Shown here piece after piece: positions 8,331 to 17,126 of a DNA stretch of 64,000 bases. Origin of the DNA: CAWIVH01 sp963839475. Its GTDB lineage: Bacteria > Acidobacteriota > UBA6911. The notes under the pieces were generated by a model, which saw nothing but the letters and a program-made list of their open reading frames with translations, searched no databases and was not told where the DNA came from. Numbering within the stretch: the stretch's first letter is position 1; the number at the start of each line of letters is the position of its first letter. The translations under genes and the position numbers were made by a program. The DNA lies in assembly GCA_963839475.1 (NCBI GenBank), contig CAWIVH010000008.1, positions 108,602-172,601 on the forward strand, in the 5' to 3' direction.

Positions 8331-9029
8331 TTGCTGGAAAAAATCAGGCTGCTGATCTTTGACCTCGATTATGTGATCTTTGATTGTGCCGCCCTGAAAA
8401 CCCGAGTCCTGAGGCATTGCCTTCTGCAGTTTGCCGATCAGATTCCTACCGACGCCCGGCTTCCTGATTCTGTCGATATTGAGGATAGCTATCTGGAAGC
8501 CGGCCATGAGTGGCTATCATCCATGCATCTCGGCTTGGATGAAGCGGGACAGCTCGAGTTGGTCAGGAACTACCTTCTTGAGGAATCCCGCTATCTGGAA
8601 GCCGGGGGCGGCCTCCTATTTCACGGGATCCGTGACTTTATTGCGGGGTGCCGTAAGTCCGGCCTGATTCTCGGGCTTGGAGCTGATTCAGGTCGTGATT
8701 ACCTGATGTCCGTCAGCGACCGTCTTGTGCTTGATCAGATTTTTGACCTCTCCCTTTGCACCGCAGAGTATGGGGGCGGAAGCTTTGAGGAGATGTTCGA
8801 AGATTTGATGCAACAGGCCGAAGTCCTTCCCAGTGAAACGCTTATTTTGGGAACAAGAAGCCTCTATTTTGATGCGGCCCGGATTCTGAATATTTCGAGT
8901 ATCGGATGCGGCTGGGGACTTCAGCAGAAAAGAGATTTCTCGGCGGCAGTCTTCGAATCCCCCACACTGGCCCATCTGGTCCCGCTGATCCGCCAGGCCG
9001 ACGCTATTGCCTCGAGTTCATTCGATTAA
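8331..9029 (+). CDS. HAD-superfamily-like protein
   Basis: The TTG start is preceded by GGGAG at 8 nt. The 232-residue protein begins with LIFDLDYVIFD, which matches HAD motif I with both aspartates of D-x-D. An all-alpha cap-like segment follows (~40-100). Motif II may be LGLGADSG near 115, but the usual Thr/Ser context is poor. The motif IV region reads LILGTRSLYFDA, keeping one Asp but losing the usual G-D pair. It may be a phosphatase with altered chemistry or a non-catalytic relative; substrate unknown. It lies between the LysW-like gene and larE in the same direction. Confidence 0.65.
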   Translation: MLEKIRLLIFDLDYVIFDCAALKTRVLRHCLLQFADQIPTDARLPDSVDIEDSYLEAGHEWLSSMHLGLDEAGQLELVRNYLLEESRYLEAGGGLLFHGIRDFIAGCRKSGLILGLGADSGRDYLMSVSDRLVLDQIFDLSLCTAEYGGGSFEEMFEDLMQQAEVLPSETLILGTRSLYFDAARILNISSIGCGWGLQQKRDFSAAVFESPTLAHLVPLIRQADAIASSSFD

Positions 9030-9087
9030 TGTCCCTGCAAGGCCTGCCCCGGTTTTGAAACCTTGGAGCGTATGGTACAGTGATTTT

Positions 9088-9906
9088 ATGACTCTGAACG
9101 AAAAAGAAGCCAAACTGGAGAGCATTCTACGAGAAATGGGGCGCGTGATCGTCGCCTACAGCGGAGGAGTCGATAGCTCCTACCTCGCCTACAAAGCCCA
9201 ACGGGTCCTGGGGGAAAAAGCGCTGGCTGTAACCGGGGAAAGCCCTTCCGTGCCGTCACACCAGCGCAAAATGGCACTGCAGATTGCGAAGGATTTCGGC
9301 TTGAATCACGAGCTCATTTCCACCCATGAAATGAGCCGCCAGGAGTACCGGGAAAACCCTCCGAACCGTTGCTTCTTCTGCAAAGACGAATTGTTTTCCG
9401 TCTTGTGCGAGATCGCGCGAGAGCGCGGCGGTATGACGGTGCTGGATGGCCTCAACACCGATGACCTCGGCGACTACCGCCCCGGCCGACAGGCCGCCGA
9501 CAAACACAGTGTGCGAAGCCCGCTGGTTGAAGCCGGCATGAACAAAAACGACATCCGCGAACTTTCGCGTCGAGCCGGGCTCCCCACTGCCGATCAACCG
9601 GCTTCTGCCTGCCTTTCTTCGCGGTTTCCTTACGGAATTCAAATCACCGAGGATGATCTGCGGAGGGTCGATACCGGCGAAGAGGAACTTCGCGCCCTTG
9701 GATTCAAGGTGTTCAGAGTGCGGCATCATGCGGATATCGTGCGTCTGGAGTTCGGGCGGGAAGATCTCGTGCGGGCCCTGGACCCGCAAATGGCCTCCAA
9801 ACTGGCTTCGATCTTTAAATCTCTTGGATACAAATTCATTACGCTGGATCTGGAAGGGTACCGCACGGGATCCTTGAATGAGGTCCTGGTGACCGAAATT
9901 AAATAG
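9088..9906 (+). CDS. larE: LarE-type ATP-dependent sacrificial sulfur transferase
   Basis: LarE adenylates and thiolates the pyridinium dicarboxylate precursor during synthesis of the nickel-pincer nucleotide cofactor. ATG 9088 is preferred over upstream TTG codons because the fold begins at ILREMGRVIVAYSGGVDSS, the PP-loop ATP site. NRCFFCK (near residue 90) and ACLSSRFPYG (near 170) supply three cysteines. The last is the position of the sulfur-donating Cys in single-Cys LarE enzymes, while the three-Cys pattern is that of types that bind an iron-sulfur cluster. Length (272) is normal. larB and larC are not in the window, so its partner genes would have to lie elsewhere. Confidence 0.88.
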   Translation: MTLNEKEAKLESILREMGRVIVAYSGGVDSSYLAYKAQRVLGEKALAVTGESPSVPSHQRKMALQIAKDFGLNHELISTHEMSRQEYRENPPNRCFFCKDELFSVLCEIARERGGMTVLDGLNTDDLGDYRPGRQAADKHSVRSPLVEAGMNKNDIRELSRRAGLPTADQPASACLSSRFPYGIQITEDDLRRVDTGEEELRALGFKVFRVRHHADIVRLEFGREDLVRALDPQMASKLASIFKSLGYKFITLDLEGYRTGSLNEVLVTEIK

Positions 9907-10003
9907 ATGCCGTTCCCTTTGTTCCGGTGATATCTTCCTTTTGCCTGGTCTCGATAATTCAGGGGACCACCCATCCCAGATCCTTTGCTTTGGAGGATGC
10001 AGC

Positions 10004-11707
10004 ATGCGCTGTCGCCGCATTGTGGCGATTCTGGCCACTATTGTTGGAATTCACTCGAGTTTACTCCTGAACGGTGCTTCCAAAGCGCCTGTCCGAGCGC
10101 CCCGGGGCATGGTCGTTTCGACCGAGAGCCGGGCATCCGACGCTGGGATTGAAATCTTAAAAAAAGGCGGCAATGCCGTTGATGCCGCTGTCGCGGTCGG
10201 ATTTGCCCTGGCCGTCACTCATCCGGCGGCAGGGAACCTTGGCGGGGGCGGATTCATGCTGCTGCGGATTGCCGGCGCCGGTTCCGTTACGGCGATTGAC
10301 TACAGGGAAATGGCTCCTGCCGCCGCCAGCCGGGAAATGTATCTGGATGCTCAGGGAAATGTCATCCCCGACCTCTCAACCCTGAGCTACAAGGCTAGCG
10401 GCATCCCTGGAACAGTCGCCGGGTTGGAATACGCGCTGAAAAAATACGGCACAATGCCCCTGGCAGAGGTGCTTGCCCCGGCGATCCGGCTCGCCAAAAA
10501 TGGTGTTGAATTAAGCTATTTTGAGAGTGATTCCCTAAGAAATAACTTGAAGCATTTAAGTCGGTTTCCCGAAACGCGTCGCATTTATACCAGGGACGGA
10601 AACCCCTACAGTGCCGGGGAAGTCTTCCGGCAGCCCGATTTGGCTGCGTGTCTGGAGGCGATCGCAAAAAACGGATCCCGGGAGTTCTATGAAGGAGGAA
10701 TAGCCGCCAGGATTGCCGAAGATATGGCGGCGAACGGCGGTTTGATTACTCTGGGAGACCTGAAATCGTATCGGGTCGTTGAACGGAAGCCGGTGGTGGG
10801 GACGTACCGGGGATATCAGATTTATTCCATGCCCCCCCCCAGTTCGGGCGGGGTGGCTTTGATTGAGATGCTCAACATGCTTGAGCCTTACCCGCTGCAA
10901 TCCTACGGCTCCGGCTCCGGCCGGACGCTTCATCTTCTGGCCGAGGCAATGAAGAGGGCTTTTGCCGATCGGGCTGAATTCCTCGGGGACAGCGATTTCG
11001 TCAAGGTTCCCGTTGCCGGTCTTATTTCAAAAAAATACGCACTCGACCGCCGTTCTTCTATGGATCCCTTCCTGGCCAGCGATACGAAATCGCTGGGGCA
11101 TGGCAACCCGGCAGGGTACGAAAGCGATCAAACCACGCATTTTTCGATCGTGGATAAGGACGGAAACGCGGTCGCCAATACCTATACCTTGAACGGCGGA
11201 TACGGATCCGGAGTGACCATAAAAGGGACAGGCATCCTCATGAATAACGAGATGGATGATTTCAGTTCCAAACCGGGATCCCCCAACATGTTCGGCCTGA
11301 TTCACGGAGAGGCCAACTCCATCGCGCCGCAAAAGCGACCGCTAAGCGCGATGACCCCGACCATCGTGGTGCGCGATGGGAGCCTCTTCCTGGTCCTGGG
11401 GAGCCCTGGCGGCCCGACCATTATCAATACAGTGCTGCAGACGATCCTGAATGTTGTGGATTTTCAAATGACGGTGCAAGAGGCAGTCGACGCACCGAGG
11501 ATCCATAACCAGTGGATGCCGGACGAGATTGTCCTGGAACGTCAGGGGATTCCGGTCGATGTTGCGGATGCTCTTCGCGCGAAGGGGCACAAGCTGAAGG
11601 TGGGACGCACCATTGGCGATTGCCAGGCTATCATGATCGATCCCAAAACAGGTGACCGTCTGGGAGCAGCGGATCCGCGACTCGACGGGAAAGCGGCAGG
11701 CTACTAA
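10004..11707 (+). CDS. ggt: gamma-glutamyltransferase
   Basis: This exported N-terminal nucleophile hydrolase cleaves or transfers the gamma-glutamyl group of glutathione and related amides. ATG 10004 has TGGAGG 7 nt upstream and starts a signal peptide (residues 1-~27). The large-subunit landmarks GNAVDAAVAVGFALAVTHP and GGGGFML (near 80) are present. Autoprocessing should occur before the Thr of TTHFSIVDKDGNAV (~376), which becomes the catalytic nucleophile. NNEMDDFSSKPG, GGYGSGV and GSPGGPTIINTV of the small subunit are intact. At 567 residues its length is typical. It ends 11 nt from the convergent histidine kinase stop, with no terminator visible in that gap. Confidence 0.93.
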   Translation: MRCRRIVAILATIVGIHSSLLLNGASKAPVRAPRGMVVSTESRASDAGIEILKKGGNAVDAAVAVGFALAVTHPAAGNLGGGGFMLLRIAGAGSVTAIDYREMAPAAASREMYLDAQGNVIPDLSTLSYKASGIPGTVAGLEYALKKYGTMPLAEVLAPAIRLAKNGVELSYFESDSLRNNLKHLSRFPETRRIYTRDGNPYSAGEVFRQPDLAACLEAIAKNGSREFYEGGIAARIAEDMAANGGLITLGDLKSYRVVERKPVVGTYRGYQIYSMPPPSSGGVALIEMLNMLEPYPLQSYGSGSGRTLHLLAEAMKRAFADRAEFLGDSDFVKVPVAGLISKKYALDRRSSMDPFLASDTKSLGHGNPAGYESDQTTHFSIVDKDGNAVANTYTLNGGYGSGVTIKGTGILMNNEMDDFSSKPGSPNMFGLIHGEANSIAPQKRPLSAMTPTIVVRDGSLFLVLGSPGGPTIINTVLQTILNVVDFQMTVQEAVDAPRIHNQWMPDEIVLERQGIPVDVADALRAKGHKLKVGRTIGDCQAIMIDPKTGDRLGAADPRLDGKAAGY

Positions 11708-11718
11708 CCGGATGGGCG

Positions 11719-14259
11719 TCATTCTGCAGAGCGCTGCAGAGTCTCCTGAATGGCTTCCTTGACTTCCTCGATTTTGAACGGTTTGGCAAGATATCGGTTG
11801 CCGATTTTCTCAAAGAAGGTTTGAGTATCCGTGCATGCCGTGTCGCCGGTGACGAAGACCACGTGCCGCGTAAGTTGTGGCCGGTTTTCGCTGATCCAGT
11901 GGTATAGGTCTTTTCCATTCATCAACGGCATCTTGAAATCGGTGATCACCAGGTCATAGTCCTGGCGCATGATTTTTTCCATCGCAAGCTTGCCGTCATC
12001 CGCCGTGTCCACCTCTATCGAGTACATCTTAAAGACCTCGATAAAGAAATCGAGGATATAGCGTTCGTCATCCACCACCAGGATGCGCTTATTCCGCACG
12101 ACATTCTCGAAATGTATGGCCTGGGGCAGCAATTCCAGCACCGGGGTCGGGTCTTCCTGCAATCGGGCTGCCACGGGTATTTCGACAATGAAGGACGATC
12201 CTTCACCTATACGGCTCCGTGCGTAGATATTTCCGCCGTGTTCCTTCACAATCCCGTAGGACAGGCTCAGGCCCAATCCAGTACCTTTGCCAACTTCCTT
12301 CGTGGTGAAGAACGGGTCGAAAATGCGGGTCAGATAGCCTTCGGGGATTCCCGGGCCGTCGTCGATGATCTCAACCACGATTCTGCCGGCCTGGGAGTCC
12401 GATCGGGTGCGGATGGTAAGCTTCCCGTGGCCGTGGGCTTCGAGCATGGCCTGTTCTGCATTCGTAATCAGGTTCAGAAAAACCTGCTGCAACTGGTGGG
12501 AATCGGCTATCGTGCTGGGAAGCCTTCGATCAAGGTCCCGGTTGATTTCGATATTGTTGACCTGCAGTTCATAGCCTCTCAGGTCGACGGTTCTTTCCAG
12601 GATCTCGTTGATATTGCACAGGGTTCGCTCTGGCTTTTGCCTCCGGGCGAAGGAAAGCAGGTTTTGAACGATTTTCTGGCACCTGAGCGCCAGATTGTTG
12701 ATTTTGAGGAGACTTTCTTTTGCCCGTTCGTCAATATCTTTCCGCAGCTGCAACAGCTGCGAATACCCCATAACGCCGGTGAGCGGATTGTTCAATTCGT
12801 GTGCGATACCGGATATCAATTGCCCTATGGCGGATAATTTTTCCGACTGGATCAGCTGCAACTGCAAATGTTTTTCGTTGCTGATGTCCTTGGCTACATG
12901 GATAGACCCGGCAAGGCGGTTGTTCTTGTCGTACCAGGGAGTCACGGAAAGCTGAAATATGCCCCCCATGGCTGGGAGCTCTATTTCCTCCACAATGAGC
13001 CCTTCTGATTCCAATGCGGCCAGGTGCCTGCAGGGACCCGGCTCGGCTTCCGGAGAGCTGTAAATCTCAGAGCACAACCGTGCGATTACTTTAGGGGGAG
13101 TGGTATTAAGGCGCCTCGTGAGCGCTACATTGGCGCGGATGACCCGTCCACCCGTATCGTGGACCGACACACAGTCCTGCATGGCATCAAAAGTGGTTTC
13201 CCACTCTTTGTGGCTCCTGGATACAACATGGAACAACCTGGCATTTTCGAGCGCAATGGCCGCCTGGTGGGCGAGAGTTTCGGCACGGAATAGCTCCTGC
13301 TGTGCAAAAGTGCGCGCCTGTTTCCGATCGCTGAAAACGAGAATGCCAATCCCTTGATCCTTGTAGATCAACGGGGCAAAAACAGCGGCTTTCCATCCCA
13401 TTTCCTCGATGAAGGCGGCGTCCTGCTGGCCTCCCTCTCTCGAATCCGGCCTGAAAATAATCCGCTTTTCAACGAGAGACCGTACCGGAGGCGAATCAAC
13501 CGAGAGATCCAGCTCAATCCTGGAAATATCAAAACCATCCGTTTCGGTCGAAGCCGAGCCAATCAGCCTGGCGGGCCGCTCTTCGAGCAGGAAGAGATGG
13601 CATTCGTCGGTCTTCACCAGCCGTTTGCCTTCGATTACGATCCGCCGGATGATGTCTTCCAGGTCGAAGCTCTGGGAAATGATCTTGTTCACTTCCTGCA
13701 GAGTAATCAAGTCTTCCGAAAGCTTGGCAGCTTCCTCCCGCAAAATCGCGTTTTCGCAGGCTGTAGCCAGAAGATCTGCGGATGCAGCCAGGAACAATTT
13801 CTGTTCCTCATCCAGCCTCAGGTCTTTTTCAGAGACGAGCTGGATTATTCCCAGAGCACGGGAGTTCGAACGGAGCTGAATGGATGCGTTGAATCCAACG
13901 CCGTGCCCGGGCGCCGCACACCGGATGTCGGAACGCGTCTCGCCGCCAGCACTGCTACTTGAATCTGAATCCTTGTGGAGAACTTCAAAGAACGCACTTT
14001 CACGAGACCGGTCGGCGAGAAAGCTCAGCAAAGTGCTATTGGTCCCCCTGATAACTTCCTCGGCGGCAGGGCTGCCGTTTCTTTCGAGCAGGCAGATTGA
14101 TCCCGCCTCGACTTCGAGTGTCTTTAGGATTTCTTCCAGGGCGGCGCCCAGCATGGTGGTCAATTCAGCCTTGGAGGAAGTCAGCCGAGCCAGTTTCCGC
14201 AGGGCGGAAAAGCCCGGTTTTCCGCTTCCGTTCGGTAGCTGCGATGAAGCAATGGCCAT
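11719..14259 (-). CDS. hybrid histidine kinase (GAF-GAF-PAS-HisKA-HATPase-REC)
   Basis: This is a soluble sensor kinase with no membrane segment after the preferred start (Met at 14259; an in-frame Met at 14331 would add 24 residues). Two GAF-like domains span ~15-175 and ~190-350, and a PAS domain ~355-460 (MQDCVSVHDTGGRVIRANVAL). The HisKA helix has SGIAHELNNPLTGVMGYSQ with the phospho-accepting His. The ATPase shows NLITNAEQAM, DDGPGIP and GTGLGLSLSYGIVKEHGG. A C-terminal receiver domain starts RILVVDDERY, with phospho-acceptor Asp in LVITDFKMPLMNG and Lys in YLAKPF. The fused REC suggests phosphorelay or autoregulation. No separate response regulator is adjacent, and the ligand of the GAF domains cannot be read from sequence. 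Confidence 0.9.
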   Translation of the reverse strand: MAIASSQLPNGSGKPGFSALRKLARLTSSKAELTTMLGAALEEILKTLEVEAGSICLLERNGSPAAEEVIRGTNSTLLSFLADRSRESAFFEVLHKDSDSSSSAGGETRSDIRCAAPGHGVGFNASIQLRSNSRALGIIQLVSEKDLRLDEEQKLFLAASADLLATACENAILREEAAKLSEDLITLQEVNKIISQSFDLEDIIRRIVIEGKRLVKTDECHLFLLEERPARLIGSASTETDGFDISRIELDLSVDSPPVRSLVEKRIIFRPDSREGGQQDAAFIEEMGWKAAVFAPLIYKDQGIGILVFSDRKQARTFAQQELFRAETLAHQAAIALENARLFHVVSRSHKEWETTFDAMQDCVSVHDTGGRVIRANVALTRRLNTTPPKVIARLCSEIYSSPEAEPGPCRHLAALESEGLIVEEIELPAMGGIFQLSVTPWYDKNNRLAGSIHVAKDISNEKHLQLQLIQSEKLSAIGQLISGIAHELNNPLTGVMGYSQLLQLRKDIDERAKESLLKINNLALRCQKIVQNLLSFARRQKPERTLCNINEILERTVDLRGYELQVNNIEINRDLDRRLPSTIADSHQLQQVFLNLITNAEQAMLEAHGHGKLTIRTRSDSQAGRIVVEIIDDGPGIPEGYLTRIFDPFFTTKEVGKGTGLGLSLSYGIVKEHGGNIYARSRIGEGSSFIVEIPVAARLQEDPTPVLELLPQAIHFENVVRNKRILVVDDERYILDFFIEVFKMYSIEVDTADDGKLAMEKIMRQDYDLVITDFKMPLMNGKDLYHWISENRPQLTRHVVFVTGDTACTDTQTFFEKIGNRYLAKPFKIEEVKEAIQETLQRSAE

Positions 14260-14447
14260 AATTGTCAATAACAGGCAAAGAATTCCCGGGGCCAGTCCGC
14301 AATCATAAATCGGCGCCGGAATCAGACCCAAAACCGCATAGGTTCAGTTATCGAAAGCTTAAAGAATCAAGACATCAAAAGTAGCTGCTATTATAGGAAT
14401 GGCCATGCCGATTTGCCATACCAATCTAAGGGCAGGGAAAGTTCAGA

Positions 14448-14864
14448 TTAATGTTTTCGGTCGAACATGTGAGTGAGAATATTGTTCTTCGCGGCCCGGC
14501 TGCCCGAATCGACACCAATTTCCTGATCTGGTTCCGTGTGTGGAATTGGCTGCCCCGATAGGGTGTCATTCCAATTTCCGGGAGAAGTGTTCTGAGAAGC
14601 GGGTTTGAGTGAAGAGGGGAATGGATCAAAAAATAGGGGCTCAGGCGCCGGTGTTGAAGCGAGGCGCTCCACCGATTTGCGGAACTGGACTTGCTTGCGG
14701 GCCAGAGAGTTGAGTTTTTGTCCCAAGTCCTGCAGCTTCATCTGCAGTTCATAAGCTGCGGTGGCGCCGCTGGAATTGTGGGAGCATGCCTCTCTCGCCA
14801 CCAGGAATTCTAACCAATCTTCAGCAATTTGGGTGTTTTCATTTTCCAAAACACCAGTGACCAT
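14448..14864 (-). CDS. small hypothetical protein
   Basis: I do not recognise this 138-residue protein. The Met at 14864 is chosen because GGCAGGG lies 8 nt upstream. Residues ~35-70 (AYELQMKLQDLGQKLNSL) are predicted helical and may form a short coiled coil. The C-terminal half is rich in Pro, Ser and Asn and looks disordered. It lies upstream of the histidine kinase in the same direction but with a 188-nt gap. Coding character is only moderate. Confidence 0.4.
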   Translation of the reverse strand: MVTGVLENENTQIAEDWLEFLVAREACSHNSSGATAAYELQMKLQDLGQKLNSLARKQVQFRKSVERLASTPAPEPLFFDPFPSSLKPASQNTSPGNWNDTLSGQPIPHTEPDQEIGVDSGSRAAKNNILTHMFDRKH

Positions 14865-15032
14865 AGACATATCCCTGCCTGTTGCCAGGCGCATGGCGCA
14901 TTTCCTGCCATAAGGTGCGAAAGGCAGGTGATGCAGTTCTCCGAATGGACTGATACTCTTTTAGGATCGGCAGAAAGTCACCGGGGCTTTACCGATATAA
15001 TGATGCGGGATTGCCAGCGAAATCCCTGGCTC

Positions 15033-16103
15033 TCAATTGGTCTGGTCTTTGGGAGCAAAGTAGCCTCTGCGGTAGCGGATATGATTCAGCGTGCCCAGAT
15101 TGGCCGGATCCAGCGCTAGTTTCAATCTGCGGTAGCTGCCATCACGTGCTGTGTTGGATGAGATATATCCGACGCTGTACTGGTTGCGCAGTTCCTGGGC
15201 AATTTCCGCGACAATTCCTGAAATTTCGGGAAGCTTTTTCGGGAAAAACGCTTTTCCGCCGGTTTCTTCCGATATCCGGAGCAGGGCATCGTGGGCCTTC
15301 TCGGGAACCGATTTCGACCAGCGGCCGAAGATTCCTTTATCCGGGATTTCGTTCAGGAAACCGACGCAGTAGATTGCCACATCGGATTCCTGCACCTTGG
15401 CTACCAGTTCGTCAAGCTTGTAGTAGCTGTCCCGGTCCTCGCCATCGGTTATCACTACAATGGCCTTCTTGGGTTTTACTCCGTTTTGAGCCTTTTGCAC
15501 CCCCAGGTAGATGGCGTCATACAGAGCTGTGCCCCCTGTGACTACGACGTTTTCCAGCGCGTCACTGATGGTGTCCAGGTCGCTGGTGTAATCCTCGAGC
15601 AGTTCGACCTGGTCATTGAAGCCAACCAGAAATACCTGGTCCTCAGGATTGCTTGCCCGGATGAATGCCAGGGCGGCCTTGGTGATCAGTTCGATTTTGC
15701 TGCGCATGCTCCCGCTGGTGTCGAGCACGATCCCCATGCTGATGGGTACATCTTCCTGTGAGAAGGTTGTGACATTCTGCGCAATTCCGTCTTCGAAAAG
15801 TTTGAAGTTATCCTTTTTCAACCCGCTGACGAAATGACCGTTTTTATCGAGCACGGTGGTGTGGACCACGACCAGATCGACGTTAACCCCAATAGTAAAT
15901 CCCTTGGGTTTCCGCGCCGGCGGCTGCTGCGGCGATTTCGATTCCAGTTCCGGTTTTGCCTGCTTTTTCCGATCCTGGTTTTTGGATTTATCTTCGGGTT
16001 CCTGAGCTCCCAGCGTGATCGCAAACAAACCGCCGAATAGAAAAGCCAGCAGGAGGCTGGCAAAAGCAGCCCTGCGGTAAGGGTCACTGGCCCTTCGAGG
16101 CAT
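15033..16103 (-). CDS. VWFA-related secreted protein with intact MIDAS
   Basis: The Met at 16103 is chosen because AAGGAAGG precedes it and a signal peptide follows (FASLLLAFLFGGLFAITLGA). A charged linker rich in Lys, Gln and Pro reaches residue ~70. The core begins VDLVVVHTTVLDKNGHFV and FKLFEDG. The VWFA fold has the MIDAS motif VLDTSGSM (~130), Thr in TGGTALYDAIY and ITDGEDRDSYY, so it should bind a divalent cation. The family signature LRNQYSVGYISSN occurs near 315. Its start overlaps the upstream VWFA gene by 20 nt, suggesting translational coupling and a possible pair of partner proteins. Ligand unknown. Confidence 0.88.
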   Translation of the reverse strand: MPRRASDPYRRAAFASLLLAFLFGGLFAITLGAQEPEDKSKNQDRKKQAKPELESKSPQQPPARKPKGFTIGVNVDLVVVHTTVLDKNGHFVSGLKKDNFKLFEDGIAQNVTTFSQEDVPISMGIVLDTSGSMRSKIELITKAALAFIRASNPEDQVFLVGFNDQVELLEDYTSDLDTISDALENVVVTGGTALYDAIYLGVQKAQNGVKPKKAIVVITDGEDRDSYYKLDELVAKVQESDVAIYCVGFLNEIPDKGIFGRWSKSVPEKAHDALLRISEETGGKAFFPKKLPEISGIVAEIAQELRNQYSVGYISSNTARDGSYRRLKLALDPANLGTLNHIRYRRGYFAPKDQTN

Positions 16104-17013
16104 AATATCCTTCCTTGGCATGGACCAGGAGTCTGGGCAGACCCGGCGGGGGCTCGAGCTTGACGCGAATCTTGCGCCATTTCCCGTCGTGAGTCCTGTT
16201 GGTCGGGGTGTACCCCAGGATGTATTGATTGCGCAATTCGGCGTGGACCAGATCGATGTAATAATCCAGTTCGTTAAAATTGTTGGGGAAGAAAGCTCGG
16301 CCGCCTGTGATTCCAACGATATTCTGAATCTCCGACCTTCCGTAACCCAGCTTTCCTTCCTCGCCGATGCCATAAATCTGGACATCCGATTCCTTGGCAA
16401 ATTCCCTGACTTCCGTAGCCGAGTATCGGCTGCTGTTGTCCTCGCCGTCCGTGATCAGGATAAGGGCCTTTTTTTCATTTTTGGCACCTTTGATCTGGTC
16501 CAGCCCCATGTAGACTGCATCGTACAACGCAGTTCGTCCGCCGGGGGTTCTGAAGGAAACGTCGTTTTCTATGGTTTTTCTCTGGTTGGTAAAGCTCTGC
16601 ACCAAGGTCGTTTTCTGGTTGAATGTCACCAGAAAATATTCATCATCGGGGTTGCCCGATTGCAGGAACCGGACGATGGCGTTTTTTGCCGACTGGAGGT
16701 TGTTGTTATCTTTCATGGATCCACTGACGTCGAAAATTATGCCGACGCTAATGGGCGCAGTCTGCTGCGTAAAATGGATGACCTGCTGCTCGACTTTGTC
16801 TTCGTAAACCCTGAAGTGCTCCTTTTCGAGTCCCGTCACATAACGATTGAGCGGATCAGTGACCGAAACCTTGACAAAGACCGTTTCTACACCGACGCGA
16901 AATAGAGGTTTTTCCTCGGGTTTGCGGGGGGCCTGTCCCAACGATAGCGCAACGCAGGAAGTCAAAGCGCCGATAGCCAGAACCAGTGCTCTTTGAAATC
17001 CCATTTGCCGCAC
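16084..17013 (-). CDS. VWFA-related secreted protein with intact MIDAS
   Basis: The GTG at 17013 is preferred to the farther ATG at 17055 because GGAG lies 6 nt upstream and the signal peptide (MGFQRALVLAIGALTSCVA) starts three codons later. A lipobox-like LTSC could alternatively mark lipoprotein processing. The core carries VETVFVKVSVTDPLNRYV, FRVYEDKVEQQVIHF, the MIDAS motif IFDVSGSM (~95), GGRTALYDAVYMG and ITDGEDNSS. The C terminus ends with LRNQYILGYTPTN and KEGYYASKG. It is the first gene of a VWFA pair lying 113 nt downstream of ftsK in the same direction. Confidence 0.88.
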   Translation of the reverse strand: MRQMGFQRALVLAIGALTSCVALSLGQAPRKPEEKPLFRVGVETVFVKVSVTDPLNRYVTGLEKEHFRVYEDKVEQQVIHFTQQTAPISVGIIFDVSGSMKDNNNLQSAKNAIVRFLQSGNPDDEYFLVTFNQKTTLVQSFTNQRKTIENDVSFRTPGGRTALYDAVYMGLDQIKGAKNEKKALILITDGEDNSSRYSATEVREFAKESDVQIYGIGEEGKLGYGRSEIQNIVGITGGRAFFPNNFNELDYYIDLVHAELRNQYILGYTPTNRTHDGKWRKIRVKLEPPPGLPRLLVHAKEGYYASKGQ

Positions 17014-17126
17014 ATCGTTCTCCGATTCCTGCACGCGATGATCGGATTCTTCCAAGTCTCAGATCAGTTTAGCAAAGTGGCCGGGCGTGTCAAGAAAGCT
17101 GGAAATCCCCTGCCGGCTTCTGTTTG

